Shown: one piece after another, positions 1 through 6,680 of the stretch
Layout: each line of letters starts with the position of its first letter
Numbering within the stretch: the stretch's first letter is position 1
From: Marinobacter shengliensis
Lineage (GTDB): Bacteria; Pseudomonadota; Gammaproteobacteria; Pseudomonadales; Oleiphilaceae
Assembly: GCF_003007715.1 (NCBI RefSeq)
Contig: NZ_PXNO01000020.1
Span: 1-64,000 of the forward strand
Direction of reading: 5' to 3'
DNA: 64,000 nucleotides
The notes under the pieces: generated by a model
The model's database searches: none
The model's input: the letters and a program-made list of their open reading frames with translations, nothing else
Told to the model about the DNA's origin: nothing
Position numbers and translations under genes: made by a program

Positions 1-35
1 GTGACCTGCGCACTCCGTTTGCCGCCTTTGCTCAT
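1..35 (-). CDS. possible start of a further small element gene, cut by the window edge
   Basis: On the minus strand an ATG (33-35) opens a frame beginning MSKGGKRSAQV that runs off the left edge. It would continue the left-facing series of small genes. The gap before it (36-167) holds a G/C-rich hairpin around 123-142 (CCAGGG, GGCC-TTT-GGCC, CCCTGG). No convincing ribosome binding site is visible and only eleven codons can be read, so this is a guess from position. Confidence 0.25.
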   Translation of the reverse strand, partial: MSKGGKRSAQV

Positions 36-167
36 GGTTCGGAATCAAGGGGCGGCCGTCCTCCCCCGACATCCTCACCACTCTGGATGCGCACTGTGGG
101 CCACTCACTGACCGCCACAAGGCCAGGGGGCCTTTGGCCCTGGCGCTGCGCGCCAGCCTTGCAGCGC

Positions 168-434
168 TCACTGAGCGTCCCCCGGTTCGTGCGCGAGTGG
201 TGACGATGACGGGGGCGGACTCGAGGGCTTTTCAGGGGGGTTGGCCTGATGGCCAAAGTTCGGGCAGCCGGCCTCTAACCAGGCGCGCAGGACGGAGCCT
301 CCGAGGGTCCAGAGGTCGGTGCCGCGCTGGATGGCTTCTTGCTGCAGTTGCAGGTAGATGGAAGACGGGGCGCACACGTAGAAACGGCGCTCTTTGTCTT
401 CTACCTGGTCCTGACGGGGAGGTATGGGGCTCAT
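168..434 (-). CDS. small element protein, unknown function
   Basis: Eighty-eight residues with no family I recognise. The first 55 residues look folded (aromatic and aliphatic core, ending in a WLEAGCP segment). The tail from about residue 60 is a proline/serine linker (PPEKPSSPPPSSSP) and is probably disordered. Its start codon overlaps the stop of the preceding 111-residue gene by four bases, so the two are probably translated together. It is the last clear gene of a five-gene left-facing cluster. Small proteins in this position in Pf-type filamentous phages act in early replication functions, but nothing in the sequence assigns one here. Confidence 0.6.
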   Translation of the reverse strand: MSPIPPRQDQVEDKERRFYVCAPSSIYLQLQQEAIQRGTDLWTLGGSVLRAWLEAGCPNFGHQANPPEKPSSPPPSSSPLAHEPGDAQ

Positions 435-766
435 TGGTTGGTCTCCGTGACGTTGGGAAGGTCCAGTTGGCCGCAGTCCCAGGCGTCCCTCAGTTGGATG
501 AGGCGGTCAAACGCGGGGCTGTGGTGGCCGCGGGCTTCCAGTTCGTGGATCAGGGCGTCGGTGAAGCTCGCTTTGCAGCGGGCCATGTAGTCGCACGGGT
601 AGTCGGTGCGCACTTCCTGCAGGTGGCTGAGGCGCTGCAGGAGGGAATCAAAAAGGCCTTCCAGGGTGTCTGGGGTGAGTGCAGAGGACGGGCGTGGGCC
701 CTGGAAGGCGAAACTGGCCGCGTTGATGGCGCGGGTTAGCCGGGGTTCGTGGCGGTGGTATTTCAT
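431..766 (-). CDS. small element protein, unknown function
   Basis: One hundred and eleven residues, helical in appearance, with a basic start (MKYHRHEPRLTRAIN) and a central stretch rich in Leu, His and acidic residues. No signal peptide, membrane segment or known motif is seen. Four-base overlaps link it to genes on both sides (starts at 766 over the stop at 763; stops at 431 inside the start at 434), which strongly supports a real coupled operon. Function unknown; an accessory replication or packaging role in a small phage-like element is only a guess. Confidence 0.6.
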   Translation of the reverse strand: MKYHRHEPRLTRAINAASFAFQGPRPSSALTPDTLEGLFDSLLQRLSHLQEVRTDYPCDYMARCKASFTDALIHELEARGHHSPAFDRLIQLRDAWDCGQLDLPNVTETNQ

Positions 767-1011
767 GACTGCACCTCCAACGCCACGCCGTGACGGCGGG
801 TGCCGGGGTTTACGCCCAGGGCGGCGAGTTGTTCCGGGCGCAGCAGGACAGAGCGGGGTTTGTGGCCCTTGGTGCGCTCGAAATAGGTGATGAACCGGTC
901 GATGTAGTTGAGCAGGTTGATGGCCTGCTTGGTTTGCCGGAACTCGCTCACGGGCTGGCAGGGTTTGTGGGTCATGCCGTGCCCTGGTTTGCCGTAGGTG
1001 ACCTGGATCAT
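763..1011 (-). CDS. small element protein, unknown function
   Basis: Eighty-two residues. A longer frame is open upstream, but the ATG at 1009-1011 fits better: it overlaps the stop of the 103-residue gene in ATGA fashion, like the other junctions of this cluster. The middle holds an aromatic, helical run (INLLNYIDRFITYFERTKGH) followed by a basic PRSVLLRPEQLAALG segment, which could bind nucleic acid. I do not recognise the family. Its value is mainly as part of the tightly overlapping five-gene block. Confidence 0.55.
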   Translation of the reverse strand: MIQVTYGKPGHGMTHKPCQPVSEFRQTKQAINLLNYIDRFITYFERTKGHKPRSVLLRPEQLAALGVNPGTRRHGVALEVQS

Positions 1012-1319
1012 GCGGCGGCCCTCAGTGCGGTGCAGGCTTGGCCGATGGCCCAGGTGGGGAAGTCGACGGCGGTGCGCTGTAGGCTGAACCGGGACAGGGT
1101 GTTTACCCAGTCCATGGTGTAGTTGTAGAGGTCGTCGTCCAGGCTGTTGAAGGCGGCGGCCATGCCCATCAGTTTGGTGATGCTGTCGCAGTAGGTGTCC
1201 CAATCGCCGTTCTTGTGGAAGCTGAGGCCAGCATCCACTACAACGCGGACTTCCTGGAGCTTCTGCAAGCGCAGTTCCGGGGCCATCAGGCAGGGAAAGT
1301 GGGTGTGAAGGTTCCACAT
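1008..1319 (-). CDS. small element protein, unknown function
   Basis: One hundred and three residues, mostly helical by appearance, with Trp/Tyr/Asp-rich segments (NGDWDTYCDSITKL, DDDLYNYTMDWVNTL) and a small alanine-rich end. No known catalytic or binding motif is seen. Its ATG shares one base with the stop of the upstream HTH gene (TAATG) and its stop overlaps the next start by four bases. Second gene of the left-facing element operon; function unknown. Confidence 0.6.
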   Translation of the reverse strand: MWNLHTHFPCLMAPELRLQKLQEVRVVVDAGLSFHKNGDWDTYCDSITKLMGMAAAFNSLDDDLYNYTMDWVNTLSRFSLQRTAVDFPTWAIGQACTALRAAA

Positions 1320-1552
1320 TATTGCCAGTCCTCCTTATCCAGTGCGTCCTGGGACAGAGCAGCAATGTTCACCAGGCGCGGCTTGCCGATCTTGAGCGAC
1401 GGTAGGTGCCCTTTCTCGATCATGCCCCTTACCTGCCCTTCCGTGAGGCCGGTCAGTTGCGCAAAGCGCTCCTGCGTCATAACCGGCGTTGCTAGCAAGA
1501 TGATCTGTTTTTGCTCGTCCACTGTTTTGCACTCTGCTACACTGTTATACAC
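1319..1552 (-). CDS. excisionase-like helix-turn-helix protein of the element
   Basis: Seventy-seven residues with a MerR/excisionase-type winged HTH. The segment from about residue 25 (MTQERFAQLTGLTEGQVRG) is the HTH, MIEKGHLPSLKIGKPR is the wing, and VNIAALSQDAL follows. This pattern (TEGQVRGMIEKGxLPxxxIGKxRLVN) is common in proteins at the head of the early operon of Pf-type filamentous phages, where the homologue (XisF) acts in excision. Here it is the first gene of the left-facing operon and lies back to back with a Cro/CI-like regulator, separated by a repeat-rich control region. It probably binds DNA to control excision or operon expression; which of the two cannot be told. Confidence 0.65.
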   Translation of the reverse strand: MYNSVAECKTVDEQKQIILLATPVMTQERFAQLTGLTEGQVRGMIEKGHLPSLKIGKPRLVNIAALSQDALDKEDWQ

Positions 1553-1555
1553 AGG

Positions 1556-1615
1556 TACGACGTAACTATACCGTCGTAATATTTACCATCATAATACACG
1601 TCGTACTATTTACCA
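1556..1615. promoter_or_regulatory. operator cluster between divergent element regulators
   Basis: The 76-base gap between the two divergent HTH genes is AT-rich and holds a near-perfect 16-base direct repeat: GTCGTAATATTTACCA at 1573-1588 and GTCGTACTATTTACCA at 1600-1615, spaced 27 bases start to start. An inverted half-copy TACGACG at 1556-1562 pairs with CGTCGTA at 1572-1578. This arrangement, several copies of one half-site over both promoters, is typical of a lysis/lysogeny-style switch. The likely binder is the protein encoded at 1629-1895, the excisionase-like protein, or both. Confidence 0.6.
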
Positions 1616-1628
1616 GTATAAATTACCT

Positions 1629-1895
1629 ATGATTCGTGACAGATTGATTGAGCTTTTTAATGTTTTGGAAATCTCGTCGCGTGATATGGAACAAGCGACA
1701 GGGATAGACAGGAACAAGTGGTCGAACATCAGAGGCGGAAAGCAGAGAGCCAACGAAGACCACATCCAGGCGGTATGCGAGGTTTACCCTCAATTCGCGC
1801 TATGGATCGTTAGCGGTAAAACAATTGCAGAGGCAGGCCAGATTAGCCCAGCTATGGAAAAAGCACGGAAAGAAAACAGCCTGAAAACAGGATAG
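1629..1895 (+). CDS. Cro/CI-like transcriptional regulator (phage repressor type)
   Basis: Eighty-eight residues. The N-terminal half is an HTH of lambda-repressor type (LEISSRDMEQATGIDRNKWSN, then IRGGKQRANEDHIQAVC). A conserved tail follows, in which YPQFALWIVSG and EAGQISP match the pattern seen in short regulators of Pf-like prophages and related elements. It faces the excisionase-like gene across the operator cluster, so it is likely the immunity repressor of the element. The ribosome binding site is weak, so expression may come from a short or leaderless transcript. The DNA-binding role is well supported; calling it the repressor is inference. Confidence 0.65.
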   Translation: MIRDRLIELFNVLEISSRDMEQATGIDRNKWSNIRGGKQRANEDHIQAVCEVYPQFALWIVSGKTIAEAGQISPAMEKARKENSLKTG

Positions 1896-2044
1896 GTTTC
1901 TGCCTGGCTGCACGTATCGCCCAGGCTTGGTATGGAGACCGACGAGGGGAACCACAAGAACAAGAGGGCTGGCCGTCGTAGTGTGTGGTGGCGGTTTCAG
2001 GTGAAGTGGATAAAAATATATTTCAAATTGGAGATATGCAGTAA

Positions 2045-2785
2045 ATGAATCAAGAAGTATCAGTACCCAACACAGCTTTAGGAAGAGTAATAAAGATTTC
2101 AGAAGAGCTGTGCGATACACCCCTCGATCTAGATTTATCTACTGCTTTTGAGCAAGCGTTCGGCATGGAAAACGCCTCTACAGGAGAGTTATTGTTGGGA
2201 ATTTCAACCTTCATTCAGGAAATTGAGAAAGCAAAGGTTGAGATACAGCGACATACTGAATTCTCAGAAAGCATTTATCTACATCATTTCGAAAAATTAG
2301 AAAGTTTTATAGGGTACGCTTCCCTAGATAGAAAATGGAGTCATGTTGCCGCCAGATTTCCAAAGTCATCGATAGAATCTTTAACAATTTTTGATGACCT
2401 GGTAAAAAAGAAAACCTCACTTACAAGCATACCTATTTCAGACATTAAAGATATAAGAAACGAGCTAATAAAAATACAAGATCAAATCATCAATTCAGAA
2501 ATTGAGGATGACCTCAAAATCATTCTTTTAGACAACATTCAAATAATAATTAATTCCATTACAAATTATCAAATATGTGGATTAAAAGGCATCGAGAGTG
2601 CTTATGAAAGGGTCGCCGGCTCACTTATTATAAGAAAAAAGGCTGTTGAAAAGGCGTCCGAAAATGCCAAATCAAAAAACGAAATTGCCGGCTTTTGGAA
2701 AGCTTTAGAAAAAGTACACAAACTGATAGACGCCGCTAACGGCGCGAGAGATCTAATTGCGCCACTCAGCACACTATTAAATTAA
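2045..2785 (+). CDS. orphan AT-rich gene, cytoplasmic helical protein, possible defence cargo
   Basis: Two hundred and forty-six residues, almost entirely helical with many Ile, Lys, Glu and Asn, and no signal peptide. A weakly amphipathic C-terminal segment from about residue 215 (FWKALEKVHKLIDAANGAR) ends in a hydrophobic tail (DLIAPLSTLLN). I recognise no family or active site. The gene is markedly more AT-rich than the rest of the window, as are its two neighbours on the opposite strand, with which it converges (5-base gap at 2786-2790). The base composition and position inside a tRNA-Phe-bounded element point to recent transfer. Such single orphan genes in prophage cargo sites are often anti-phage genes, but no motif here proves that. 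Confidence 0.7.
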   Translation: MNQEVSVPNTALGRVIKISEELCDTPLDLDLSTAFEQAFGMENASTGELLLGISTFIQEIEKAKVEIQRHTEFSESIYLHHFEKLESFIGYASLDRKWSHVAARFPKSSIESLTIFDDLVKKKTSLTSIPISDIKDIRNELIKIQDQIINSEIEDDLKIILLDNIQIIINSITNYQICGLKGIESAYERVAGSLIIRKKAVEKASENAKSKNEIAGFWKALEKVHKLIDAANGARDLIAPLSTLLN

Positions 2786-2790
2786 AAACA

Positions 2791-3357
2791 CTATGAGTCC
2801 GGCTGATGTATTCTTTCGCCCAAGTAGTAAATACCAAGCATAGTCTCAAAAATTAACTGCCAAAAAAGAAAGAAATACATAAACAAAAACAAAAAATAAA
2901 CAAAAACTTCAATTGCGCTTGGAATGCAATCCAAAACAATAGAGTAGGACTCGAGAACAAATATAGAAACCACACACAAAAGAATACTTGCAGCCGTCAA
3001 GTAAGCAAAAAGCATTGACAAGAAACGCCGCCGAGTTAGCTTAATGTCATTGACCTGACCACCTAAAACAAGTTTAACTTTAGGAGTAGGTTCGGGCATA
3101 TAATCGTCCATCTCTTGACGATTAAATGTCGCAATAGCTGCAAGCGCTGCAATATAGAAGCCTGGCAATATTTGAACAAAAGCCAAAATCCTGTCTAGCA
3201 ACCCTCCAGGACCGGCCAAAACTATTTCCTCACGATAAAAAACAAAGAAAACCACACACGCGATTGAAAAAATAGCTGGAAAAATCCAGTCAAAAAATTG
3301 CTTTTGAGGATGCTTTATTAAAAGAAAAATAAAAGGTCTAAAAATTAAAGAAACCAT
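2791..3357 (-). CDS. four-helix membrane protein, second gene of AT-rich pair
   Basis: One hundred and eighty-eight residues with four likely transmembrane helices: about 23-42 (FDWIFPAIFSIACVVFFVFY), 60-80 (LAFVQILPGFYIAALAAIAT), 110-134 and 147-175. A soluble loop of some 30 residues lies between helices 2 and 3 (FNRQEMDDYMPEPTPKVKL to KLTRRRFL). It starts 8 bases after the stop of the 317-residue gene, so the two form an operon. A cytoplasmic sensor plus a small membrane protein is a common layout for abortive anti-phage systems in which the membrane protein is the effector. That is inference from layout, and no named family was recognised. Confidence 0.7.
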   Translation of the reverse strand: MVSLIFRPFIFLLIKHPQKQFFDWIFPAIFSIACVVFFVFYREEIVLAGPGGLLDRILAFVQILPGFYIAALAAIATFNRQEMDDYMPEPTPKVKLVLGGQVNDIKLTRRRFLSMLFAYLTAASILLCVVSIFVLESYSIVLDCIPSAIEVFVYFLFLFMYFFLFWQLIFETMLGIYYLGERIHQPDS

Positions 3358-3365
3358 AAAAACCT

Positions 3366-4319
3366 CTAAGAAAGCTTTAACATGGCTTGTAATATCGGGT
3401 CATGAATACTTGCATACGAAGCTTTAAGAGGAGAAGAGAACCCACCAATCTTACTTTTCTTTATAAATTTATAATCAGAAACGACAGCCATGTTATCCGT
3501 ATATATATTAACAGTTCGCGCTAACTCTTCAGAATTTACAAATTTAACCCTTGCTTTTTCAAAATTCCTTTTATGACCTTCACCGACTATGGCTTTTAGC
3601 GGTGCAAATGCACCCCCAGAGATTTTGTGAGGTTGCGGCTTCACTTTAATCAACTCATGTTCAATAACAGTATAGGCATTCTTATCCCAGTTTTGGGCCG
3701 CCTTAGTCTCGGTGTACATTTCAATTCCTTTCAAGACACCATTATCAATTTCATCTTTCAAGCTGTCACACATATGGCCATGAATTTCCATGAAGGGCCA
3801 AGCCAGAATCTTATTATTACTTCCATCGGGGTTATTCCGCTCAAAGGAAGGCCGATTCGAAGATGCAAATTCTCTCAGTAGACGATTAAAAAGCTGAGCA
3901 ACTTTTGGGGTAGTTATTCCATAACAAAACTCGAGCAAAGCAGGATACATATGAGGTTTTTTAGGAATCTGTTTAAACCAAACCACAAAATGTGCTGACC
4001 GATCATCTCCTTCACTTGTTGTTTTAGCAACATCGCGGCGATGATTATTTAACGGATCAGTAAATGACGGATCTGGGGCCATCTTATCCGAGAGATTTAT
4101 CAAGAAACATGCATAGTCGGGTTTAACTACACAGTCAGATATATACCATATCTCATTCCCGGATTTCCTCTTATATATAGCCTTTGAAGAATCAAAATAA
4201 GACTTCAAATAGTTAGCAACAGACCTCATACTATCAGGCGACAAACCTTTATAACCTCTAGCCTTAGAAGTAAGATGCAAATCGAGGTGAAATACTTGAC
4301 GTTCCTTTTTTGTAGCCAT
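3366..4319 (-). CDS. unrecognised cytoplasmic protein, first gene of AT-rich pair
   Basis: Three hundred and seventeen residues, soluble, mixed alpha/beta in appearance. Visible landmarks are a beta-rich start (RQVFHLDLHL), a central EGDDRSAHFVVWFKQ strand-like motif around residue 105-120, and a basic C-terminal half (GEGHKRNFEKARVKF, YKFIKKSKIGGF). There is no nucleotide-binding P-loop, HNH or PD-(D/E)XK signature that I can see. It is cotranscribed with the membrane protein just downstream. Length and partner recall two-gene defence systems (a roughly 315-residue protein plus a four-helix membrane protein), but the gene order is the reverse of Kiwa and I see no DUF4868 pattern. Function unknown. 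Confidence 0.7.
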   Translation of the reverse strand: MATKKERQVFHLDLHLTSKARGYKGLSPDSMRSVANYLKSYFDSSKAIYKRKSGNEIWYISDCVVKPDYACFLINLSDKMAPDPSFTDPLNNHRRDVAKTTSEGDDRSAHFVVWFKQIPKKPHMYPALLEFCYGITTPKVAQLFNRLLREFASSNRPSFERNNPDGSNNKILAWPFMEIHGHMCDSLKDEIDNGVLKGIEMYTETKAAQNWDKNAYTVIEHELIKVKPQPHKISGGAFAPLKAIVGEGHKRNFEKARVKFVNSEELARTVNIYTDNMAVVSDYKFIKKSKIGGFSSPLKASYASIHDPILQAMLKLS

Positions 4320-4616
4320 GACCTTCCTTTTGAAAACTATTAACTCAACAACTCGTTTCTATAGCATGAATGAAACGTAATTTCTAGGGAGGGTAGATGG
4401 AAAGCTAAATATTGGGAACATTAAGTATCAGAACTCTCCCTGTAGTCACACCACTCTGCAGGTGTCGCGCTTGCCTGGCATCCCTTCCGGCGGTGAGCCC
4501 CGGTCTTCCTGACCAATCGGCTCACTGCCAGTGTACGGTTACACGTTGTAACGTTTAGTCGATTTCTCCTAATTCGATGTGAGACATTTCCCACACTGCC
4601 CTTTCTGTGATGCCAG
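4320..4616. other. intergenic stretch within the element, no gene seen
   Basis: About 300 bases between the start of the 317-residue gene and the end of the SRAP gene, both on the minus strand. The part nearest 4320 is AT-rich and probably holds the promoter of the AT-rich pair. An inverted repeat (GTGAGCC near 4493 and GGCTCAC near 4530) could form a hairpin but has no T-tract. No open frame with a plausible start was found. Confidence 0.4.
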
Positions 4617-5291
4617 TTAATCCGGCTCGATTCGTTCTGCCTGACCGGTTTGTTCCAGGGTAGCGGGTGATTTTATGGGCTCTACCAGCAGGGATTGTCG
4701 GATTCTGGTTTTGAGTAAGTCCTGGAATGGGTCTGTGTTGGTCAGGCTTGGGTCCAACCACATGTCGAAGTCTTCCCGGTTAAGCATGAGTGGGATGCTT
4801 TTCGGGTGGATGTGGCTGAACCTGGGGTGTGGTGGCAGGGTGATGATGGTGAACGACGGTACCACTTCTTCCTGGAAGTCCCACAGCTCATATAGGCCAG
4901 CAAAGGCTATGGCGCTGTCGGCCGGGTGGATGTTGTAGCACTGTTTGTGACCTTTCTCGCCTGTCCATTCATGAAAACCGCTGGCCGGTATGATGGCCCG
5001 CTGGCTGTGAAAGCGTTTCTTCCAGAGTGGACTGGTGCCCAGGCTGCCCGATCGGGCGTTGAAGGTGCTGTACTTTGGTGAGGGGCGGTAGCCGGTGCCG
5101 TCTGGTTTGCGTTCTATGAGCAGTGACCAGATGGCGCCCTGCAGGGTGCGGCCCTGGTGGGTTTCGTAGACGATCTGAGCTTCAGCTCCGGGGGCGATGT
5201 TAACGCGCGGTTCTATCCGGAGCGGGATGCCGAGTTCTTCCAGGAGGCCCTGGACTAAGGGGTCGTCTGATACGTTGAATCGGCCGCACAT
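4617..5291 (-). CDS. SRAP-domain abasic-site protein (YedK/HMCES family)
   Basis: Two hundred and twenty-four residues, full length for the family. These proteins form a thiazolidine DNA-protein crosslink with abasic sites in single-stranded DNA through the N-terminal Cys2 once Met1 is removed, shielding the lesion. The key positions are all visible: Cys2 (MCGRF), Asn78 (FNAR), Glu108 (ASGFHEW) and His162 (SHIHPKSIPLML). The protein is cytoplasmic. Copies are frequent in mobile elements, where protection of single-stranded replication intermediates would help the element. That fits a phage-like host element with a single-stranded stage, though this link is inference. The small membrane protein gene lies just upstream on the same strand. 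Confidence 0.9.
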   Translation of the reverse strand: MCGRFNVSDDPLVQGLLEELGIPLRIEPRVNIAPGAEAQIVYETHQGRTLQGAIWSLLIERKPDGTGYRPSPKYSTFNARSGSLGTSPLWKKRFHSQRAIIPASGFHEWTGEKGHKQCYNIHPADSAIAFAGLYELWDFQEEVVPSFTIITLPPHPRFSHIHPKSIPLMLNREDFDMWLDPSLTNTDPFQDLLKTRIRQSLLVEPIKSPATLEQTGQAERIEPD

Positions 5292-5317
5292 GAAGCACCT
5301 CAGAGACGGCAGGTTTT

Positions 5318-5707
5318 CTACAGTTTAGAACACGCTGAGTCTCTGTAGGCTTTGTTCATATCTGTTGGTGACTGTTGGTACTGCTGGCGCCAGAAGTTGC
5401 ACGTTTCGGCGTTGATACGCTGCGCGTTTTGCTGCCGTTCCCTCAGTGTTTGTTGCCGACGGGCTTGGGCTTCTCTTTCCAGGCGTTGTTGCTTCAATTT
5501 TTCGTTCATAGCCCGAACGGCTTCAGGGTCTGGCGCGGTTTGTGTTGAACCGAACGTAACGTGACCACCAAACATTCGATCCTGAACAGCTGACATGGTC
5601 ATATTCATAGCGCTTGCGAACAGGAAGGTGGAAACCAGGAAGCCGATAACGGCTGTGGCGAGGTTCGCGGCAAGGACTGCAGAGAAGATTTTTAACCAGG
5701 ACATCAT
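5318..5707 (-). CDS. small membrane-anchored coiled-coil protein
   Basis: One hundred and twenty-nine residues. One transmembrane helix spans about residues 7-33 (FSAVLAANLATAVIGFLVST and onward). A long Arg/Gln/Glu-rich coiled coil covers roughly 65-100 (EKLKQQRLEREAQARRQQTL), then a short tail with two Cys residues (ETCNFW and DSACSKL), which could form a disulfide if periplasmic. It precedes the SRAP gene on the same strand with a 26-base gap. Similar short anchored coiled-coil proteins are common in pseudomonads without assigned function. No function is proposed. Confidence 0.7.
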   Translation of the reverse strand: MMSWLKIFSAVLAANLATAVIGFLVSTFLFASAMNMTMSAVQDRMFGGHVTFGSTQTAPDPEAVRAMNEKLKQQRLEREAQARRQQTLRERQQNAQRINAETCNFWRQQYQQSPTDMNKAYRDSACSKL

Positions 5708-5801
5708 TCACTCCTTTGAAAATAGTTATGTGAAGATTACCCAATGCGGTTGTTAGGTAGCAACATAGATTTACACTCGACCACCCAAACTAAGAGGGCT
5801 A

Positions 5802-5839
5802 TTTTTAGATCTTTTTTTAGATCTAAATTTTGGTATAAT
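5802..5839 (+). promoter_or_regulatory. promoter and operator of the toxin-antitoxin pair
   Basis: A perfect -10 box TATAAT lies at 5834-5839. Upstream, TTTTTAGATCT occurs twice (5802-5812 and 5814-5824). The same bases also make an inverted repeat, TAGATCT at 5806-5812 against AGATCTA at 5819-5825. The sites overlap the expected -35 region, so the antitoxin or the toxin-antitoxin complex could shut off its own transcription, the usual autoregulation of such modules. Confidence 0.65.
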
Positions 5840-5952
5840 TACTTTGTGCCGCCAAGATTAAGGGCAACATGACGAAGAAACCGCTGAATCGATACAAAAC
5901 ACGAAGCGGCGACAAAACCAGCAATAAGGATCACGGCACGGGAGAATCTTTA

Positions 5953-6243
5953 ATGAGAAGCCTATTTGCGAGGCTTGCGGCCACTATTTCGGAGCTGAAG
6001 GCTAATCCGAATGAGGTGCTCAACCAGGCTAATGGCGAACCGATTGTGATCCTGAGTCACAACAAGCCAAGAGCCTATATGGTGCCTGTCGAGACATTCG
6101 AACAGATGCAAGAGCAGCTTGAGGATTACCGATTACTCCAGGAGGCTCGCAAGCGTATGGATGATGAATCAATACCGGTGAGCATTAATGAGCTACGAGC
6201 TGGAATTCAAGAAAAAAGCGCTCAAGGAGTGGAACAAGCTTAA
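5953..6243 (+). CDS. Phd/YefM-like antitoxin (StbD type)
   Basis: Ninety-six residues if started at the ATG at 5953, preceded by GGAG at 5941. An upstream ATG at 5869 would add 28 polar residues that do not look like the family. The N-terminal half is the DNA-binding and dimer domain (ATISELKANPNEVLNQANGE, then PIVILSHNKPRAYMVPVETFE). The C-terminal half (EQLEDYRLLQEARKRMDDES) is the helix that wraps the toxin. It neutralises the RelE-like protein encoded immediately downstream and probably represses the shared promoter. The stop at 6243 lies 56 bases inside the toxin gene, an unusually long overlap for this kind of pair. Confidence 0.85.
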   Translation: MRSLFARLAATISELKANPNEVLNQANGEPIVILSHNKPRAYMVPVETFEQMQEQLEDYRLLQEARKRMDDESIPVSINELRAGIQEKSAQGVEQA

Positions 6244-6454
6244 CGCGACGATCCAGGCGGAGTTTCTGAACATTCTGGAGCGCCGCCTGGAGAATCCGAG
6301 AATCCCGAAGCACCAGCTCAAGGGTTCTTCGGATTTCTACAAAATCAAACTGCGATCCCAAGGCTTTCGCCTGGTCTACCATGTGGACGATGGGAAAGTG
6401 GTCGTTACGGTGATCACCGTCGGCCGGAGAGACGCCGTTTATCAGTCATTCTAG
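6188..6454 (+). CDS. RelE/ParE-superfamily toxin (StbE type)
   Basis: Eighty-eight residues, the normal size for RelE-like toxins. The start (MSYELEFKKKALKEWNKL) and the later segments (HQLKGSSDFYKIKLRSQGFR, LVYHVDDGKVVVTVITVGRR) match the family: an N-terminal helical pair, then a beta sheet with the basic residues expected to contact the ribosome or mRNA. RelE toxins cut mRNA in the ribosomal A site; that activity is assumed from the family. The start codon is inside the antitoxin gene, so toxin translation probably depends on antitoxin translation. It is the last gene before the attachment site and may stabilise the element. Confidence 0.88.
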   Translation: MSYELEFKKKALKEWNKLNATIQAEFLNILERRLENPRIPKHQLKGSSDFYKIKLRSQGFRLVYHVDDGKVVVTVITVGRRDAVYQSF

Positions 6455-6565
6455 GTGTCAACAAAGTGTCCACGTAATTGCGGTTTTATGTGGGCACAAG
6501 TGGTCTTTGATTATTGTAAGTGACTGATTGCGCAGACATGTGGCGTTATGAGGTGCTTGTGACAC

Positions 6566-6613
6566 GGATTGAAAATCCCCGTGTCGGTGGTTCGATTCCG
6601 CCTCCGGGCACCA
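6566..6613 (+). other. attachment-site copy: 3' fragment of a tRNA-Phe gene
   Basis: These 48 bases match the 3' part of tRNA-Phe(GAA): GGATTGAAAATCC is the anticodon stem-loop, followed by the variable loop, TTCGATTCC (T-loop) and the acceptor end CCGGGCACCA. The bases upstream do not provide an acceptor 5' strand, D-arm or the rest of the anticodon stem, so this cannot make a tRNA. Elements that integrate in tRNA genes leave exactly this displaced fragment at one end, with the intact tRNA at the other. The fragment reads rightward, so the element lies to its left and the complete tRNA-Phe gene should be beyond the left edge. Confidence 0.85.
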
Positions 6614-6630
6614 TTAAGAATTCAGACAGA

Positions 6631-6658
6631 ACCCGCCTTGTGCGGGTTTTGTTGTTTC
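6631..6658 (+). terminator. Rho-independent terminator, originally of tRNA-Phe
   Basis: A hairpin ACCCGC-CTTGT-GCGGGT followed by TTTTGTTGTTT lies 17 bases after the tRNA CCA end. It is in the right place to have ended the tRNA-Phe transcript before the element separated the gene body from it. It would now end transcription coming out of the toxin-antitoxin operon. Confidence 0.75.
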
Positions 6659-6680
6659 TGCCCTCTCCGTTTCTTCCCGA

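Noticed and set aside
2791-4319. Kiwa defence system (KwaA/KwaB)
   Set aside because: Sizes fit (four-helix membrane protein and a roughly 315-residue protein), but the gene order is reversed and I see no DUF4868-like pattern. Kept only as an unnamed candidate.
6520-6613. A complete tRNA-Phe gene
   Set aside because: No acceptor 5' strand, D-arm or 5' anticodon-stem bases precede the matching 48 bases, so no cloverleaf can form.
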